Notes: generated from the sequence alone by a model not told the origin. DNA of 64,000 nt from Ulota crispa (GCA_963920765.1 OY987242.1:17694002-17758001), one strand, 5' to 3'. Shown: positions 24,317 through 36,779, counted from the first letter of the stretch. Program-made: numbers and translations.

Positions 24317-27300
24317 ATGGACAAAGACGCCCTCCGCTCTGTCTTCTCTCACGTCTCACGTGACGGATGGTCGCTTCGCTCCGATGTCCAGGTTCCAAAC
24401 CTCACCCCTGTATAATAGATTCCTAGTTTATAGTTAGACTTGTACTAAAAAGATGAGCCGAAGTGGTTGATCATGTTTCTAGGGTTTGAAGATCACTGTG
24501 ATTAACCTTGAAGTACTCTCTCAGTTATGCGATGTACGATTTGGTTGGATTGATATGGTCTTGTGTTTCTTTTTATAGCTTCAAGAGTGGCTGGAGGATT
24601 TTGCCGAGCGTTTGAAGGGGCGCACAAAGGAGGTCGCTGCTGAAGTGCTTCGCCTGGGGACAGAAACTGGTAATGTCGAGCTGCTTTTACAAAATAATTT
24701 CAACAGTTTGCGCGCTCTATCCGCCACTCAATTCATTGAAAATGTAAGTTCCTGAAGTGAGATTGCATCCCGAAGTGATTGCATCCCGTGTTGTAATTGG
24801 TATAGCCTTTGTTGCGAATTAGGGTTTCGAAGTGGTCGCATTCATCTGATTTGAGATATGTGACGACATTAGCCGTACCAATAACGATGTACTGCTTCAT
24901 TTTCTTTGTTCGTGACTATAAAATTGCTGTTGCAGCGCGTTGACGAAGTGGATGAGGTGTTCGTGAAGAATTCGGAGCAACCAATTAGGCAGTCACGCGT
25001 TGAGAGCTACGACTCTCAGATAATACCACGTTACAAGGAGGCAGTGTTGACAGCTTGGGATGCGTTTGAAGAGTTTAATACCAGGAAGACCAGTCTCCAG
25101 TCCTCGGATGTGAGGGTAAGAATGCATCAGGTGTTTTTTTATCTTGCACACTATCTCCTTGGAAATTGTTTATAGGTCAGAATAGAATGTGATCGTTTTG
25201 CTGCTGTCATTTCCTACTTAAGGTAGGTAGCTCGAATTGTGTCCCCTCTCAGATAATGCGTCCTGTAGGTAGCCCAAGAATGAATATGAGGTGATTCTTG
25301 AGTGGATCCTTCTTAGTCATAAAAGAAAAGGTGTCTTCTATTGCAAGAGTCAATCACACTCCTTGATTTCACACTCCTTGATTTCACCTCATCTCTTTAT
25401 AAGTTGCAGGGGAAAGGTTTATGGGAGACCTAGAATCACAAATAGGTGCCTACTACAAAAAACTTTGAAAATTCATCAACAATTCAATAATGTTTCAAAA
25501 AATATGAAAAAAATTGTGTTACATTTGGTATCCATTTCTCTTTGTCTGAAAATTAGAGCAAAAAATCTTCATGTCTTGGAAACGCCATGAAAAAGCAGAT
25601 CAGCCCTTAAACTGTCGCTTTTTGAGCTACCTACCTTATAATCAGTAGATATCAGTGGAGGAGGAGGACTTATCGTAACAATGATATATTTGGATGTAGA
25701 CTCTGCAAACCAAGCCAGTGATGAAGCTACCTCATGTCATTGGAACGGAAGAATTCTCGAGGGATCCCCATTGTGGCCTTGCAGGTGAGATCATTTTGCA
25801 CCCCTTCAGTTTATGCTCAGTGTTAAGTTGATACCAAAGCTTTTAATTCATGTCTAGGGCATGGTTTGCTACCAAGTATTCACATTAATTGCTATTTTTA
25901 ATCGTTGGCCATCTTGGTACTCAAGCGGAAGATCCTTCTAATAACTTGCATCATAGATCACTATCTATCCCTTCCACTGATGTGTCCATTTAAGTGCGGA
26001 TTAGAAATTTTGCTTTCAGTATGGAATGTACATTTTCTACTATTGCTACAAAGAAATTACCCGTTGTTCTCGTACTAGAAAGTGAAACCGGTGGTTGTGT
26101 TCCTTGCTGGCTGTGTATCAACCTAAAATCTAAATTAAGGTTTTTGGAAAACTCAACAGACTTCAAATTTGTGGAGGTGAATAATGCAAGAGCTCCGAGT
26201 TCGGAGCCCGTTGAAAGTGGTAGTGACAGCGATAGAGACGAAGCGAGAATGGCTGCCGAAATGGTGGGTGAACGCACCTGGTTAGAAGGGGAGTGGTTTG
26301 CCACAGAAAGCGAGGCATCAGGCCATCAGGTAGGTTTAGAACCAAGTACACCAGGAGTTGCAAGAGGGGAATCTGTAATTCTTTTGTTGAACTTCTTCCT
26401 TTAAGCATACGTTGACAGCAGGCATGGTCTGATATACAGGGAGGTGTCTTGGAGCCTGCAGTCTCTGCTGCTCTAGATTTCAAAGCGATGTTGGAGGCTG
26501 CTCTTCGGGGGCCATCGTTCTCATGTATGTCGCCTGTTACTCTCTTGAGATTGTGCTTTTCACGAAGTTGCTTTTGGCTTTATTTTTTAAAGTAGTGTTC
26601 AGGATAAATATAGCTTATGTGTTGCCCTGTTATGCCTTATGGTTGGTCAAATGGTCGGTTATACCCATAGGTCGTCCTCATGAGCAAATTGTAAGCCACT
26701 AAGTTGCCTGCAATAACTTCATCGTTTATCAATTCAGATTGCAAGAATGCAACCGCAAAACATATAGATAGTGAAATTGACTCTGGCTCCATGTGTAAGA
26801 TCCACGTCTTGCCACGATTATGAGATAATATTTGGTAACCAGCATCGCGCTAAATCTTGTTGCCTTGCTCCTCATATCGGATATCCGTATCGTAGTTGAC
26901 GTTGTTAAGTATATACTTGAGAGTAAAAGCTATATATGCAGATTATGTTTTGACACGGCTTCTTGTCTTTTAGATGATGGGGGGGTCATATCAAATCTGG
27001 AGAATGCACATGTGCAGCACAGCTACCCGGAGAATGCTTCAACATCATTTGCACATGATACCGACAGCAATACTTCCAGGTATATATTGCATGTTTTCTC
27101 GTAGCGATGGAATCGTGAGCTAGTGTTCGTTATATAGCTTGGTGTACTTTTTGCCTTTTTCAAAGCGTTTGTTGTTTAGAGTGTCTTTAGCGACTGTGTA
27201 ACACGTGCTTCGGGCATCCAGGGCTCACTTTCTGGGTAGGACGCTTTCTGGACTTAAATGGGTGGAAAATGCTGCTGAGTCACATTGAAGTGTAAACAGA

Positions 27301-29443
27301 ATTACCAATATGAAACTGAGATTTGTTGCAACGACTGAAACGGTGTAATGCTCTTTTCTAATTGTGAATCTATAGAGTACAGTACTTGGGACTGTTTGTG
27401 GGCTTGCGAAGGTTAATGCGAAGTTTGGATAATGCTTCGGTGTTTGTCGTAAACTTAGTCTCCTGGGTGACATGTATTGTTATTGTTGATATTTATTCCG
27501 TTTATGGAGAGTTGAGCACTTCAGACACATGAGACTCCGCTTAAACTGGACAGTGTGAAGTTTGTTGGCAGGACAAGATCCAGTCCAAAAGAGAGTAAAT
27601 TGGATGGGGACTTATCAACAAAGAACGGACATACACCTGTGGAACACAGCGTGCAATATCAGAATCAAGAGTTAACTTCGGAGGCCCTAGAGGAACCCAC
27701 CAAAACAGAGTTGTTGCAACCTCCAATTCACGTATGCATTCTCCACCACAATCCAGTTTAGTGCTTTGTCCTGTTTTTTATTCTCGCTTTCAGGTTTGAT
27801 CCCCAGAGACAACTAATGCCTACCAGTTTTGTACACTATTTAGTTGTGCTGTAACATACGATATTGACAATGTTTTGGAAACTGACTGAAAACATTTTAA
27901 GCATGATGATCAGAAACTATTATAGGGCTTTGCCAAATCGATTTAGAAGCCCTTCAAGTTTAAAAATTCACCAAAAATACATTTCTTAGATATTTAATTC
28001 TGATATGATTGTCTTAAATTTTGAGGTTATCAATGTGATATATATTACTTTCTTGTTTAATGTGTTTTGGAGTCTTAAATTTTTCTATACTTGGCAGTTT
28101 TTAACATGGTAAATTCGAGACATGCATGAACATTTTGATTTCCCGACATTTGGGGAAGTATATAATCGAGTTCCTAGTTGTCTGCTAACTCGTTTTTGGT
28201 TTTAGAAATACCGGATGCATTTCCCAGAATCTTTTCAATTAAATGATCACAATGTCCAAATTGACACGTCCTAATTGACTAAATGTGTCCATATTAACAG
28301 AAAAGTGTCCTAATTGACATGTCCTAATTGACAAAATAAATGACCAAATTGACAGTGTTCTCTTCTAGTATAAGAGGGATGGACACAAGTATCCGAGTAT
28401 TCAGGGGATAAATTGAGTTATCCTTGAATCAGCGGAGCAAGGGGTGGCTTTAATGTGGTGGTCATTTTGGTTTGCAGATGCCGCCTGCATCGAATAGAAA
28501 TGACCATGCGCGTGTCGCTGGTTCATTAGGTCCACAGAGCCCTTGGACTTCCACACCTTCTTTTACTCCCAGTCCACTGGACGGCTCTGCTGATGATCCA
28601 GAGCCGTCTCTTGGGATAAGTTTGAGGAGTGGCTCTCCTCCCAAAGGCATACCGAGTATTGTAAATATCCGAAACAACACCACTGGTACTAGCCTCTCAT
28701 TGAACCTACATACCGAAGAAAGCAAACTACAACAACCTGCTTCAGAATACCGACCTTCTGCGACTCCTGACGACCCTCCAATGCCAACACTTCCAGATGG
28801 TCTGTTTCAAGGATTACAAGCGGCAATGCAAGCTCGCCAATTGCGATCACAAAGGAATGATGTTCCGCAGGAAGGTAAGGAAAGGCCGGATATGACTATA
28901 GCATCAGTATCTGCAGAAAAACCATTTACTGCAAGCAGGTCGTCACCGGTGAAGCTGAACCTGAAAGAAAGCAGGAGCAAGAGCAAGGTGGAGACGGCTT
29001 CAAGGTTTCAGAAGGGGGTATCAGCGTCAAAGACAACACCATCGCCGATCTCATTCCAAGGAGGATTATTTGATGACGATGATTTGGATGAAATGAGTGA
29101 CTTTTTGTCGAAGGAAGGTACAGTAACACCAGAATTTGGGACTAAACAGATTGGAGACAACCAAGGTCCTTCGCTGACAGGGCCCTTGACCGCTGGTAGT
29201 AGCAGTATGGTTAGGAAGGGACTTTTTGATGACTTTGGTGATTTTTCTATAGGGTCTGCAAGTGAATCAGAAGTTGGAGGTGCAAGTAGCTCAGGACTGG
29301 GACAAAGGGCTAATGCTGTTACTACTTCCCAGCAATCCGTCTTGTCCCTTCCAGATAGGAAAGATGCAAGTAAATCCAGAGTCCTGAAGAAGTCATTGTT
29401 TGGTGACAGTGACGAGGAGGATAATGATTTGTTTGGCGATTAA
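24317..29443 (+). CDS. FAM21/WASHC2-like subunit of the WASH complex
   Basis: FAM21 links the WASH Arp2/3-activating complex to endosomal retromer through an N-terminal assembly region and a long acidic tail with LFa repeats. Exons read: 24317-24391, 24579-24743, 24936-25115, 25700-25784, an exon ending 26329, 26440-26524, 26738-26794, 26974-27079, one ending 27731, and 28478-29443. Phases agree throughout. The N-terminus has WSLRSD, LQEWLEDF, TQFIENRVDEV, KLPHVIGTEEF and CGLA; later comes DFKAMLEAALRGPSFS. The C-terminal tail has LFa-type motifs: GGLFDDDDLDEMSDF, RKGLFDDFGDFS and KSLFGDSDEEDNDLFGD at the very end. The fifth exon start is unresolved (26193 gives the best family alignment, 26160 is possible); the exon ending 27731 starts at 27572 or 27554. 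Total is about 671 residues, roughly half of human FAM21. Intron 3 carries a MITE. Confidence 0.85.
25221..25636. mobile_element. TA-flanked MITE in FAM21-like intron 3 (416 bp)
   Basis: It has inverted ends AGGTAGGTAGCTC and GAGCTACCTACCT, flanked by TA at 25219-25220 and 25637-25638, consistent with a Tc1/mariner-type insertion. The interior contains a short duplication of CACTCCTTGATTT. No ORF. It lies between exons 3 and 4 of the FAM21-like gene, about 60 bp upstream of exon 4. Confidence 0.7.
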
Positions 29444-30217
29444 TCAGGCTCTTGCCCTGCCTGACGCTCTCTTTAGACCACGGGTTGGCTAACAATTGTG
29501 CTAAAATATTTGTCGGTTTAGGATTATTCTCCTGGTTTTATTGGTAGCGGTTCTCCTGGTTATTCTCTTCTGCGAGACAACCAACTCCTCAGTGCTGATG
29601 AGTCCTTGGTTGGAGAATTTCAGGGGAGAGCTCCTTTACTCTAACCCTTTCTAACGATACTGCCGTGGAGAGATCGATGGGCTCCTTGCTAAGGTGTTCC
29701 GAACTTGACACGTGGACTTTTGTCTATCAGGTAAACCTGAAGCACTTTTTCCGACAGTGTTGCAATACTGAAAAAAATTCCTCTTGTTTCCAACGCAATT
29801 TGTTATATTGTTTTGACATGTATTTTGATGCGTTGTCATAAATATGTAAGATGTTTTTGTATTGATTTGAGGTACATTCATTTATGTAGTCGCAATGTAA
29901 AGTTTGTATTATGAAAAATGTGCATTTACTCATTAAATTGCTTTAACATTGTGGATGCTCTGAGGGTGTTGAATCACTACATGATTTGAGGGGGGAAGTC
30001 ATTTTCTTGATATAGATGTGTACTCAATAGGAGAGATTTTCAGGATTTACAAGAGATAAGCAATTTAAAATGAAGGTACATTGCTATTCAAAGCATAACA
30101 CAATTTATGTTCCTTCAATGGTGGTTAGGTTTTTACAAGTGTACCTAAACACCTAATGCACATTAGAGTTCTGGGCTCCGTTTTGCAAACATGCATCAAC
30201 ATTTACAGTCGGGTCCA
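29444..30217. other. 3' flank of the FAM21-like gene
   Basis: Presumed 3' untranslated and downstream sequence. No further coding exon was recognised before the transposon at 30222. Confidence 0.4.
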
Positions 30218-30221
30218 TTAA

Positions 30222-31551
30222 CCCCTCAAGGCCCAAGGAACCCACTTTGGGCTTTATGAGAACTCGGGCAGGCTCTATTGACTTTGTAATTTGGAATTTT
30301 TTTCATGAAATTTTTAGGATGGATGCTACTCATCATAATCTACATGTGAAGCTTTATTTCATGTCATTTGGATAAGTATTGCAATAGTTAGAAGGTTTTT
30401 TCAGTTTCAATGTCAAACCGGGCAGCAAAAGATATATTCTAATTTTTTTTTAAATTTTTTATAGAATTTTATAGATTGATACCTACTCAAAAAAATTGAA
30501 TCACCCAATTCCAAATAATGAGGTAAGAGTTAAAAGGAGTTTTCTTTTGTGGGCAATGAAGGTAGGAAGAGGGTAGAAAAAACATATAAAGTTATCCTTT
30601 ACTCTCAATTTTGAAAAATTACAAATGAAAATGAAAAATAAAGTTACTAATTGTCTGTTAGAGCATTCTCACCATTGGGATTAACAATTTTCAGATTCTT
30701 CCAAAACTTATTAGTATATTAGTTAGGGAATTACTACAGCGACACCCTAAATTGCTAACGGGACACCCCATAAGAGCATGAAATTTGATAATTTAGTGCT
30801 ATTTTTGATTTATTAAGTAGTCCATCATTCATTCAATCACAACATTATCGCCTCCTTGAAAGAAATCATGATAAGCACCAAAAAAAAATTCAAATATTAT
30901 TGCACCAATACTATTTTTTGATATATTTTTGCTTTATGTAACTCAAAAGTCTTATGTCTTTAGTTTGAAATTTAAGCACACCTATTTTTTTCCAATATAG
31001 CATTAGAATGATAAAGGTGAAGAAAATCTTTTGATCCAAATAAAAAAATCAGCAAAATTAGCAGTAAAAATCAGATTTTCATGCTTAGAGGGGGTGTCTT
31101 GTTAGCAATCTAGGGTGTTGCTATAGTAATTCCCTACTAGTTATATCTTTCATTCATCAATACCTTTCACTTTACAATTTTTGTAAAAATGAACCCAATT
31201 TTCTTTTTGGTTAAATTTTTTTATATATGCTTTCAACCCATTTTTTGACATATTGCAAAAATTGCACAAGAAATACAACATATGTGTTTTTTTCTTAAAA
31301 GTCTGAAAATCAAAATTTCACCTTTTGGAAGGACTAGAAAAACCTACATTTTGAAGTTTAGGCACATTGATCTTGCAATTGGTGGGGATATTCATTCTGA
31401 AATTTTGGGACAATGTACTTGTGCAAGTCAACTAAAGGATCCTACGGTTGGATTTGTTAAAAAATAAGTTTCAATGAAGATTTTGACCTTGGTTTGGGGA
31501 CTAGTATTTTGAAGCAGTTTTGGGCCTCTAAACACAAAAGAATTTTAGGGG
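30222..31551. mobile_element. Long TTAA-flanked element carrying a nested MITE (copy 7)
   Basis: It starts CCCCTCAAGGCCCAAGG and ends TTTTAGGGG, with TTAA at 30218-30221 and 31552-31555. It is 1330 bp, but subtracting the MITE at 30726-31134 and one 9-bp duplication leaves 912 bp, matching the 913-932 bp of the intact long copies. The interior shares the family landmarks (GGGCAGCA, TTTTGTGGGCAATGAAGG). Confidence 0.7.
30726..31134. mobile_element. MITE with 9-bp duplication, nested (409 bp)
   Basis: The ends GGGAATTACTACAGCGACAC and TGTTGCTATAGTAATTCCC are inverted complements with few mismatches, and the similarity runs about 55 bp to ATGAAA/TTTCAT. Flanks are TATTAGTTA and TACTAGTTA (8 of 9 identical). 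A 9-bp duplication and long TIRs suggest a Mutator-like MITE. Confidence 0.8.
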
Positions 31552-31588
31552 TTAAACTTACGAACTGCCTTTTTGAGACATTTAGATT

Positions 31589-32635
31589 TTTGAATGAAAC
31601 ATGGAGTACAATTGGTATATTTTTGTCCAAAAATTTATCATTGCATTCTCATGTAATCTCAATCAAGCTTACCAAATATCAATTTCAAAAAAGCAAAATT
31701 TCATTTGTGGTGAAATTTTAAAGCAAAATTCTATGGTTTTACATGATATTTTATAAAACACAATTGGTGATGAATTTTTGAGATTTGATTTCATAGGTAT
31801 GAAGCAAACATCCATATGCACATCTTCCATGCTAAAAAATACCCCCTTAAGTAACAAAAATTTGATCAATACAAGATTCAATGATACTTGTGATAGGCCC
31901 AAATTTTGTAAAATACATATCTTTGTTTTTTAACTAGCTTTTCATCAAGTAAACAAGATATTATGTTCACAGATACAAATTTAGTCACAACATTTGAGTC
32001 AAACAACAAAAGTTGATTTTCATAAAAAATTATATATTTTACAAAACTTAGGCCTATCACAAGTTTCATTGAATCTTTTGTAGCTCATATTTTTGTTACT
32101 TAAGGGGGTATTTTTTAACATGGAAATGTGCATATGGATGTTTCCTACATACCCATGAAACCAAATCTCATATATTCATCACCAATTGTTTTTAATAGAA
32201 TACCATGTAAAACCATGAAATTTTGCTTTAGAATTTCACCACAAATGAAGTTTTGCTTTTTTGAAATTGGTTTTTGGTATAACACAATATTCATTAATTT
32301 GGGAATTCTAGCACATTTTGGGACTTCTGGCCACATTTTCATTTCATGCCACATCCATTTTATTTCCACTTCTTCATAACTAATTCAGATTTAGACATCT
32401 GTCATCTGTATGTCATCTGTAAAGTATTAGTTGTTTTCTCACAGGTGTGCCAAACAAGATTAAGATGAGAGTTTTAGATTAAGGAGACATACAAATTGGA
32501 AATTGTCATTTCCCAAATTAATGAATATCGTGTTGTATGCTTGGTTGGGATTATGTGAGAATGCAATGATAAATTTTTGAACAAGAATATACCAATTATA
32601 CTCTACATTTTGTCACAAAAATTGAATGGCTCAAA
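31589..32635. repeat. Large fold-back (palindromic) element P1
   Basis: Left and right halves are inverted copies of a unit of roughly 400 bp: the ATGGAGTACAATTGG segment at the left and its complement near 32610 at the right, with the centre close to 31990. The right arm is interrupted by a small MITE at about 32282-32536. The same unit builds P2, about 40 bp further on. No coding capacity. Confidence 0.7.
32282..32536. mobile_element. Small MITE inserted in the right arm of P1
   Basis: The inverted ends AACACAATATTCATTAATTT and AAATTAATGAATATCGTGTT bound about 255 bp that break the P1 right arm exactly where the left arm is continuous (GGTA to TGCTTGG). TA flanks both sides, consistent with a TA duplication. 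Confidence 0.6.
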
Positions 32636-32672
32636 TGAGCTATTTGTAACATTGCTAGACCAACTGTACAAT

Positions 32673-33532
32673 TGGGTACCTGGTACATACGATGCTAGTT
32701 TGAGCCTGTGAGCTTTTTGGTTAAAACATGGAGTACAATGGGTCCATTTTGGTAGGAAAAAATATCATTGAATCCTTATGCAATGTAAAGCAAGTATACC
32801 AAATTTCAGTTCCTAACAACCAAAACTTCATTTTTGGTGAATTGTTTTGTAAGTAATTCATGGTTTTACATGATGATTTATTAAAAAATATTGGTGATGA
32901 GATTTTGAGATTTGATTCCATGGATATGTAGGAAACATCCATATGCACATCTTCCATGCTAGAAAAACCCCCCTTAAGTAACAAAAACTTTACCAACTAA
33001 AGATTCAATGAAACTTGTGATGGGCCCAAATTTTATAAAATACATATTTTTTTATGAAAATCAATTTTTTTTATTTGACTCAAATATTGTAACTAAGTTT
33101 GTATTTTTAAACATCATGTTTTGTTTACTTGATGAAAAGCTAGTTAAAAAACAAAAATATATATTTTACAAAATTTGGGCCTATCACAAGTTTCATTGAA
33201 TCTTTAGTTGGTAAAGTTTTTGTTACTTAAGGGGGGTTTTTCTAGCATGGAAGATGTGCATATGGATGTTTCCTACATATCCATGGAATCAAATCTCAAA
33301 ATCTCATCACCAATATTTTTTAATAAATCATCATGTAAACTATGAATTACTTACAAAACAATTCACCAAAAATGAAGTTTTGATTTTTAGGAACTGAAAT
33401 TTGGTATACTTGCTTTACATTGCATAAGGATTCAATAATATTTTTTCCTACCAAAATAGACCCATTGTACTCAATGGTTTAACCAAAAAGCTCACAGGCT
33501 GAAACTAGCAGTTAGTATGTACCCGGTACCCG
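32673..33532. mobile_element. Fold-back element P2 with 10-bp duplication (860 bp)
   Basis: It is almost entirely an inverted repeat centred near 33100. The ends read TGGGTACCTGGTACATAC and GTATGTACCCGGTACCCG, and the identical 10-mer ACTGTACAAT flanks it at 32663-32672 and 33533-33542. The arms share sequence with P1. Length of duplication and fold-back structure fit a Mutator-like non-autonomous element; this classification is inference. Confidence 0.75.
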
Positions 33533-33542
33533 ACTGTACAAT

Positions 33543-34887
33543 ACAATGATAGAAGACTTGACACAAAATTTGTTCTCTTAGTTTCAAAAGTGCCACTCAT
33601 TGACAATTAATTGCAAGCATATCTTATAAGGAAACTCAAAAATCCAACTTGCATAGTTGGTGCCTAATGTGCTATCAACTTGAAATTGTGAACCAAGAAA
33701 GAGTGATTCAATACCAAATTTTTGCATGGTGCCACCCTATTTGTGAATATAGTCATTTTCTATATTTATTTACAGCTATTGTAATGTATTTCTATTGGGT
33801 TGGTCTCAACGTAAATTTTCTTGGCAAAAATTTGCCTAAATATTACCTTGACACTAGCCTAGCAATCACAACACAAGAAAAAATCTCTGAAAAAATGGAT
33901 GAATTTGACGTACCCCTCCCCAAGTTTGCAACAGATTTGCCAAATTTTGGATGAAAATTACTAAAATTAGTATATTTTATGGTTGAATAGGCACACGTCA
34001 ATGATTCTATCCAATTCTATCCAAATTTTCCTTACCTGCTTGCATGGTGGGGTGTCGCTCTACTAGCTAAAATCCAAAAAATATACACTGGTTGATCTTT
34101 TAGCTTAAAGCCCTTTGGGGCAAAATAAGGGGAGGCTACCCTAGATTTGCCTAGGTAGAGAACTTAATCAACAAATGATTTGAAATAGCAATGGAGAGTC
34201 ACAAAGTCATGTGATTTTTCTCCTTGTTAATTTGTAGGTAGAAAGCTGGAGACCAGCCCCTCATGAAAGGTTGGTCTTTTAGACATTATAAATGACATTA
34301 AATAAAGAATTTCTACTAGTTACATAAGTTTTGTTCATGATCCAAGTTAAGGGAAGAAATTTTGGACCTTTGAAGAGAACTTCATTACATCTAAAATCAA
34401 GATCAATGTAAAACAAAAAGTCATGTGACTTCACAGACACCAATATAGTAATAACGAAATCACCAAGAATGTGTTATTTGTTAAATTGGGAAAATTGGAC
34501 TTACCATTTTGTACTCCACCTTCAACCCAAAAAGTCACCTTAAACTAGATTCAAAGGTATCAAATTCAATCTGAGCCACTAAGATTTTTTCCCTTGCAAA
34601 TTCCTCCTCTTAGATGAGGGCACGAGTACAAAAAAAATGTTGTGGGCTTGGTTTTAGGTGGTGAAGCCTTCAGAAGTCCCAAAATGTACTATTTTTCCCA
34701 ACTTAACAAATAACGTGTTCAAGATAGTAATCCAAACACTTGTTTAGGATCTTCCATATAAATGTGGTTCACATTTTGTATGTGATGTACTACTTTCAAT
34801 TCTAAATAATCTCATTTGTACTTGTGTATGACTTGTTTCCAATATCATCCAAAATTTTGATAGTCCATCCGTAACGTTCATCCAAAT
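33543..34887. other. Intergenic DNA, nothing recognised
   Basis: The plus-strand ORF at 33649-33954 (about 101 codons) has no recognisable motif, no splice context and no repeat family. No RNA gene or element end was found. Confidence 0.35.
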
Positions 34888-35819
34888 CCCCTAAAGGACT
34901 GAGCCCTTTTTTTTGTCAAAATCATTGAAAACTGCCACTTGTAGGGGATGAGTAAGAAGGTAGGTTCTTTTTTCTTTTTTGGGAAATCCAACCATAGGAT
35001 CTTGCTTTAGACTAGAAGAGGTACTTGTGGGAAAAAAACCAGTTCATTCTAGATAGAGATGAGGGAGATATTTACATCTAAAGTGAAAATTAAGGTTTTT
35101 TTCTGTGTTGTCCAAAAAATTTAGAAGCCTTTAACCACTCTTACATGAAAAAAATTTCTCTACACAAAGTTGAGGTTTATTTTTTCCACATAGAAGACCA
35201 AATTAGGCATTTGTGGAAGAGTTTTCAAATCAATTGGAACTATACAACACATGGGAAAAAAACAGTAAGTAAGAAGAAGTAGAGAATGAGTCAAATCACT
35301 AAATTGTTAAGAATTTAATTATTGAAATGAAAAATGCAAATCCCAAGGGCTATAATGTTGTAATAAACAATCTACTTCTTTTGGTTTAGTGTTTTTTCCA
35401 AAATATTAAAAACTGTGGAAAATAAAGGACTTCAAAATTTATTTCATAGTAAAGGATCTGTAACTGCCCACAAACTAAATCATCTCATAACTTTCATCTC
35501 ATTGATTGAAATTGAATGATTCAAAGCTTCCCAAGTGTAAAAAAATCCAAAGAACCAATTTCAAATTTGAATTTAAGAAAAATGAAAATTTTAAAGAAGT
35601 TTTTGGGCTGCCCAGATTGCCCTGCCACCCTCGGGCAACAAAAATTCTTGCATAACTTCTTTGTCAAATGTCAAAATGAGGAAAAAATTAGATGCCCACA
35701 TAGATCTTTGAATTCCACATCTTCCATAAAAATTTCAAAAAATTACACAAAGTAGTTTAACTATAGGTACATGCCCAAAATTCCCATTGTCCCCCAAAGG
35801 GACATCAGTCCTTTAGGGG
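34888..35819. mobile_element. Long TIR element of the TTAA family, reverse orientation (copy 8, 932 bp)
   Basis: The left end CCCCTAAAGGACTGAGCCC corresponds to the inverted right end of the 18562 copy; the right end is CAGTCCTTTAGGGG followed by TTAA at 35820-35823. The left flank is AAAT rather than TTAA, a decayed target site. Interior homology to the 14597 and 18562 copies is clear in inverse order. Confidence 0.75.
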
Positions 35820-35959
35820 TTAATCAAACAACTACCGCATACTATTCACTTGTATGTTGTTTCACATAAATCAATATCATTGACAAAAATAGTGAATAAG
35901 ATGAATTTGTAGATTTTTGGAATGTACGTATCTTATACAAATAATAAAAATACTTTTTA

Positions 35960-36779
35960 AAATTTGATATATGTACACCCAAGTGATTGCTATATCTACA
36001 ACAGAGGGGTCAAATTGATCAATCAGCCATCCCTCCACCCTCTTCGCTTTATTCAGTCGTATCCTCTTTCACGGTTCTAGACTAGATTAGGGTTTTTGAA
36101 TCCAAATGAGAACTCAGAATTCCTACATTCAATCTCTTGATGAAATATAACTAAACTCTTATATTATTTGGGAGGTAAAAGATCAAACTTTTCCACCTCT
36201 GCCTCCAAATCGATGTATATGTACTAATCTTTTAACAACCGTGGTTGATTATGGGGTGGACAGTCTTTTGTACGGTCATTTGGGGAAATTTTAAAACTAT
36301 TGAATACAAATGTCTATCACAGATCTGATCATACAAATGGAAATATTTTGTAGGGTTTAGTGTTATGCATCATGAATTATGCTCACTTTTTAGTTATTAT
36401 TAGGCCATCTTTTTGCATTCATTGGTGTATTTTCAACCAATACTCTTTTAGTTTTTTCAACCCTCTGGCCACATGTCACCTCAAATTGGCCTGGTTATTG
36501 TCTTAAACTCTTCACTTCCCAATTCCCTAAACATGCCCCCTTTGGCTAATCACCAGATTCATTGCCATTCTCTTCCTACACAGAGAAAAGGGGCCGGATC
36601 CACCACAAAGTGGTTGACTGGTCATTAAAGGGTTAAACTAAGCCAAGGCAGGAAGGGAGGATGGAGCAGGAAGAAGAGGGTGGGGACTGGGGAGGGTAGT
36701 GGGAAGGCTAGTTGCTAATTGATCAATTTGACCCAAGTGTACATATAACAAATACCTGGTGTACAGGTTTCAATTCCCC
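35960..36779. repeat. Probable MITE with inverted ends
   Basis: Inverted similarity links GATATATGTACACCCAAG plus GGTCAAATTGATCAAT on the left with ATTGATCAATTTGACC and CTTGGGTGTACATAT-like sequence near 36720-36780 on the right. The right terminus (AATTCCCC) resembles the GGGAATTGATATG family at 4096. Exact ends and target duplication are not clear. Confidence 0.5.

Noticed and set aside
25990..26483. Minus-strand ORFs opposite FAM21-like exons
   Set aside because: The plus-strand exons have family motifs and matching phases; the minus frames have neither.
18455..35755. Similar short ORFs at 18455-18763 (minus) and 35516-35755 (plus) sharing HNFF.KCQNEEKIRC
   Set aside because: They are the same stretch of the long TTAA-family element read in corresponding orientation. 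The similarity follows nucleotide homology and the frames break in other copies, so no conserved protein is supported.
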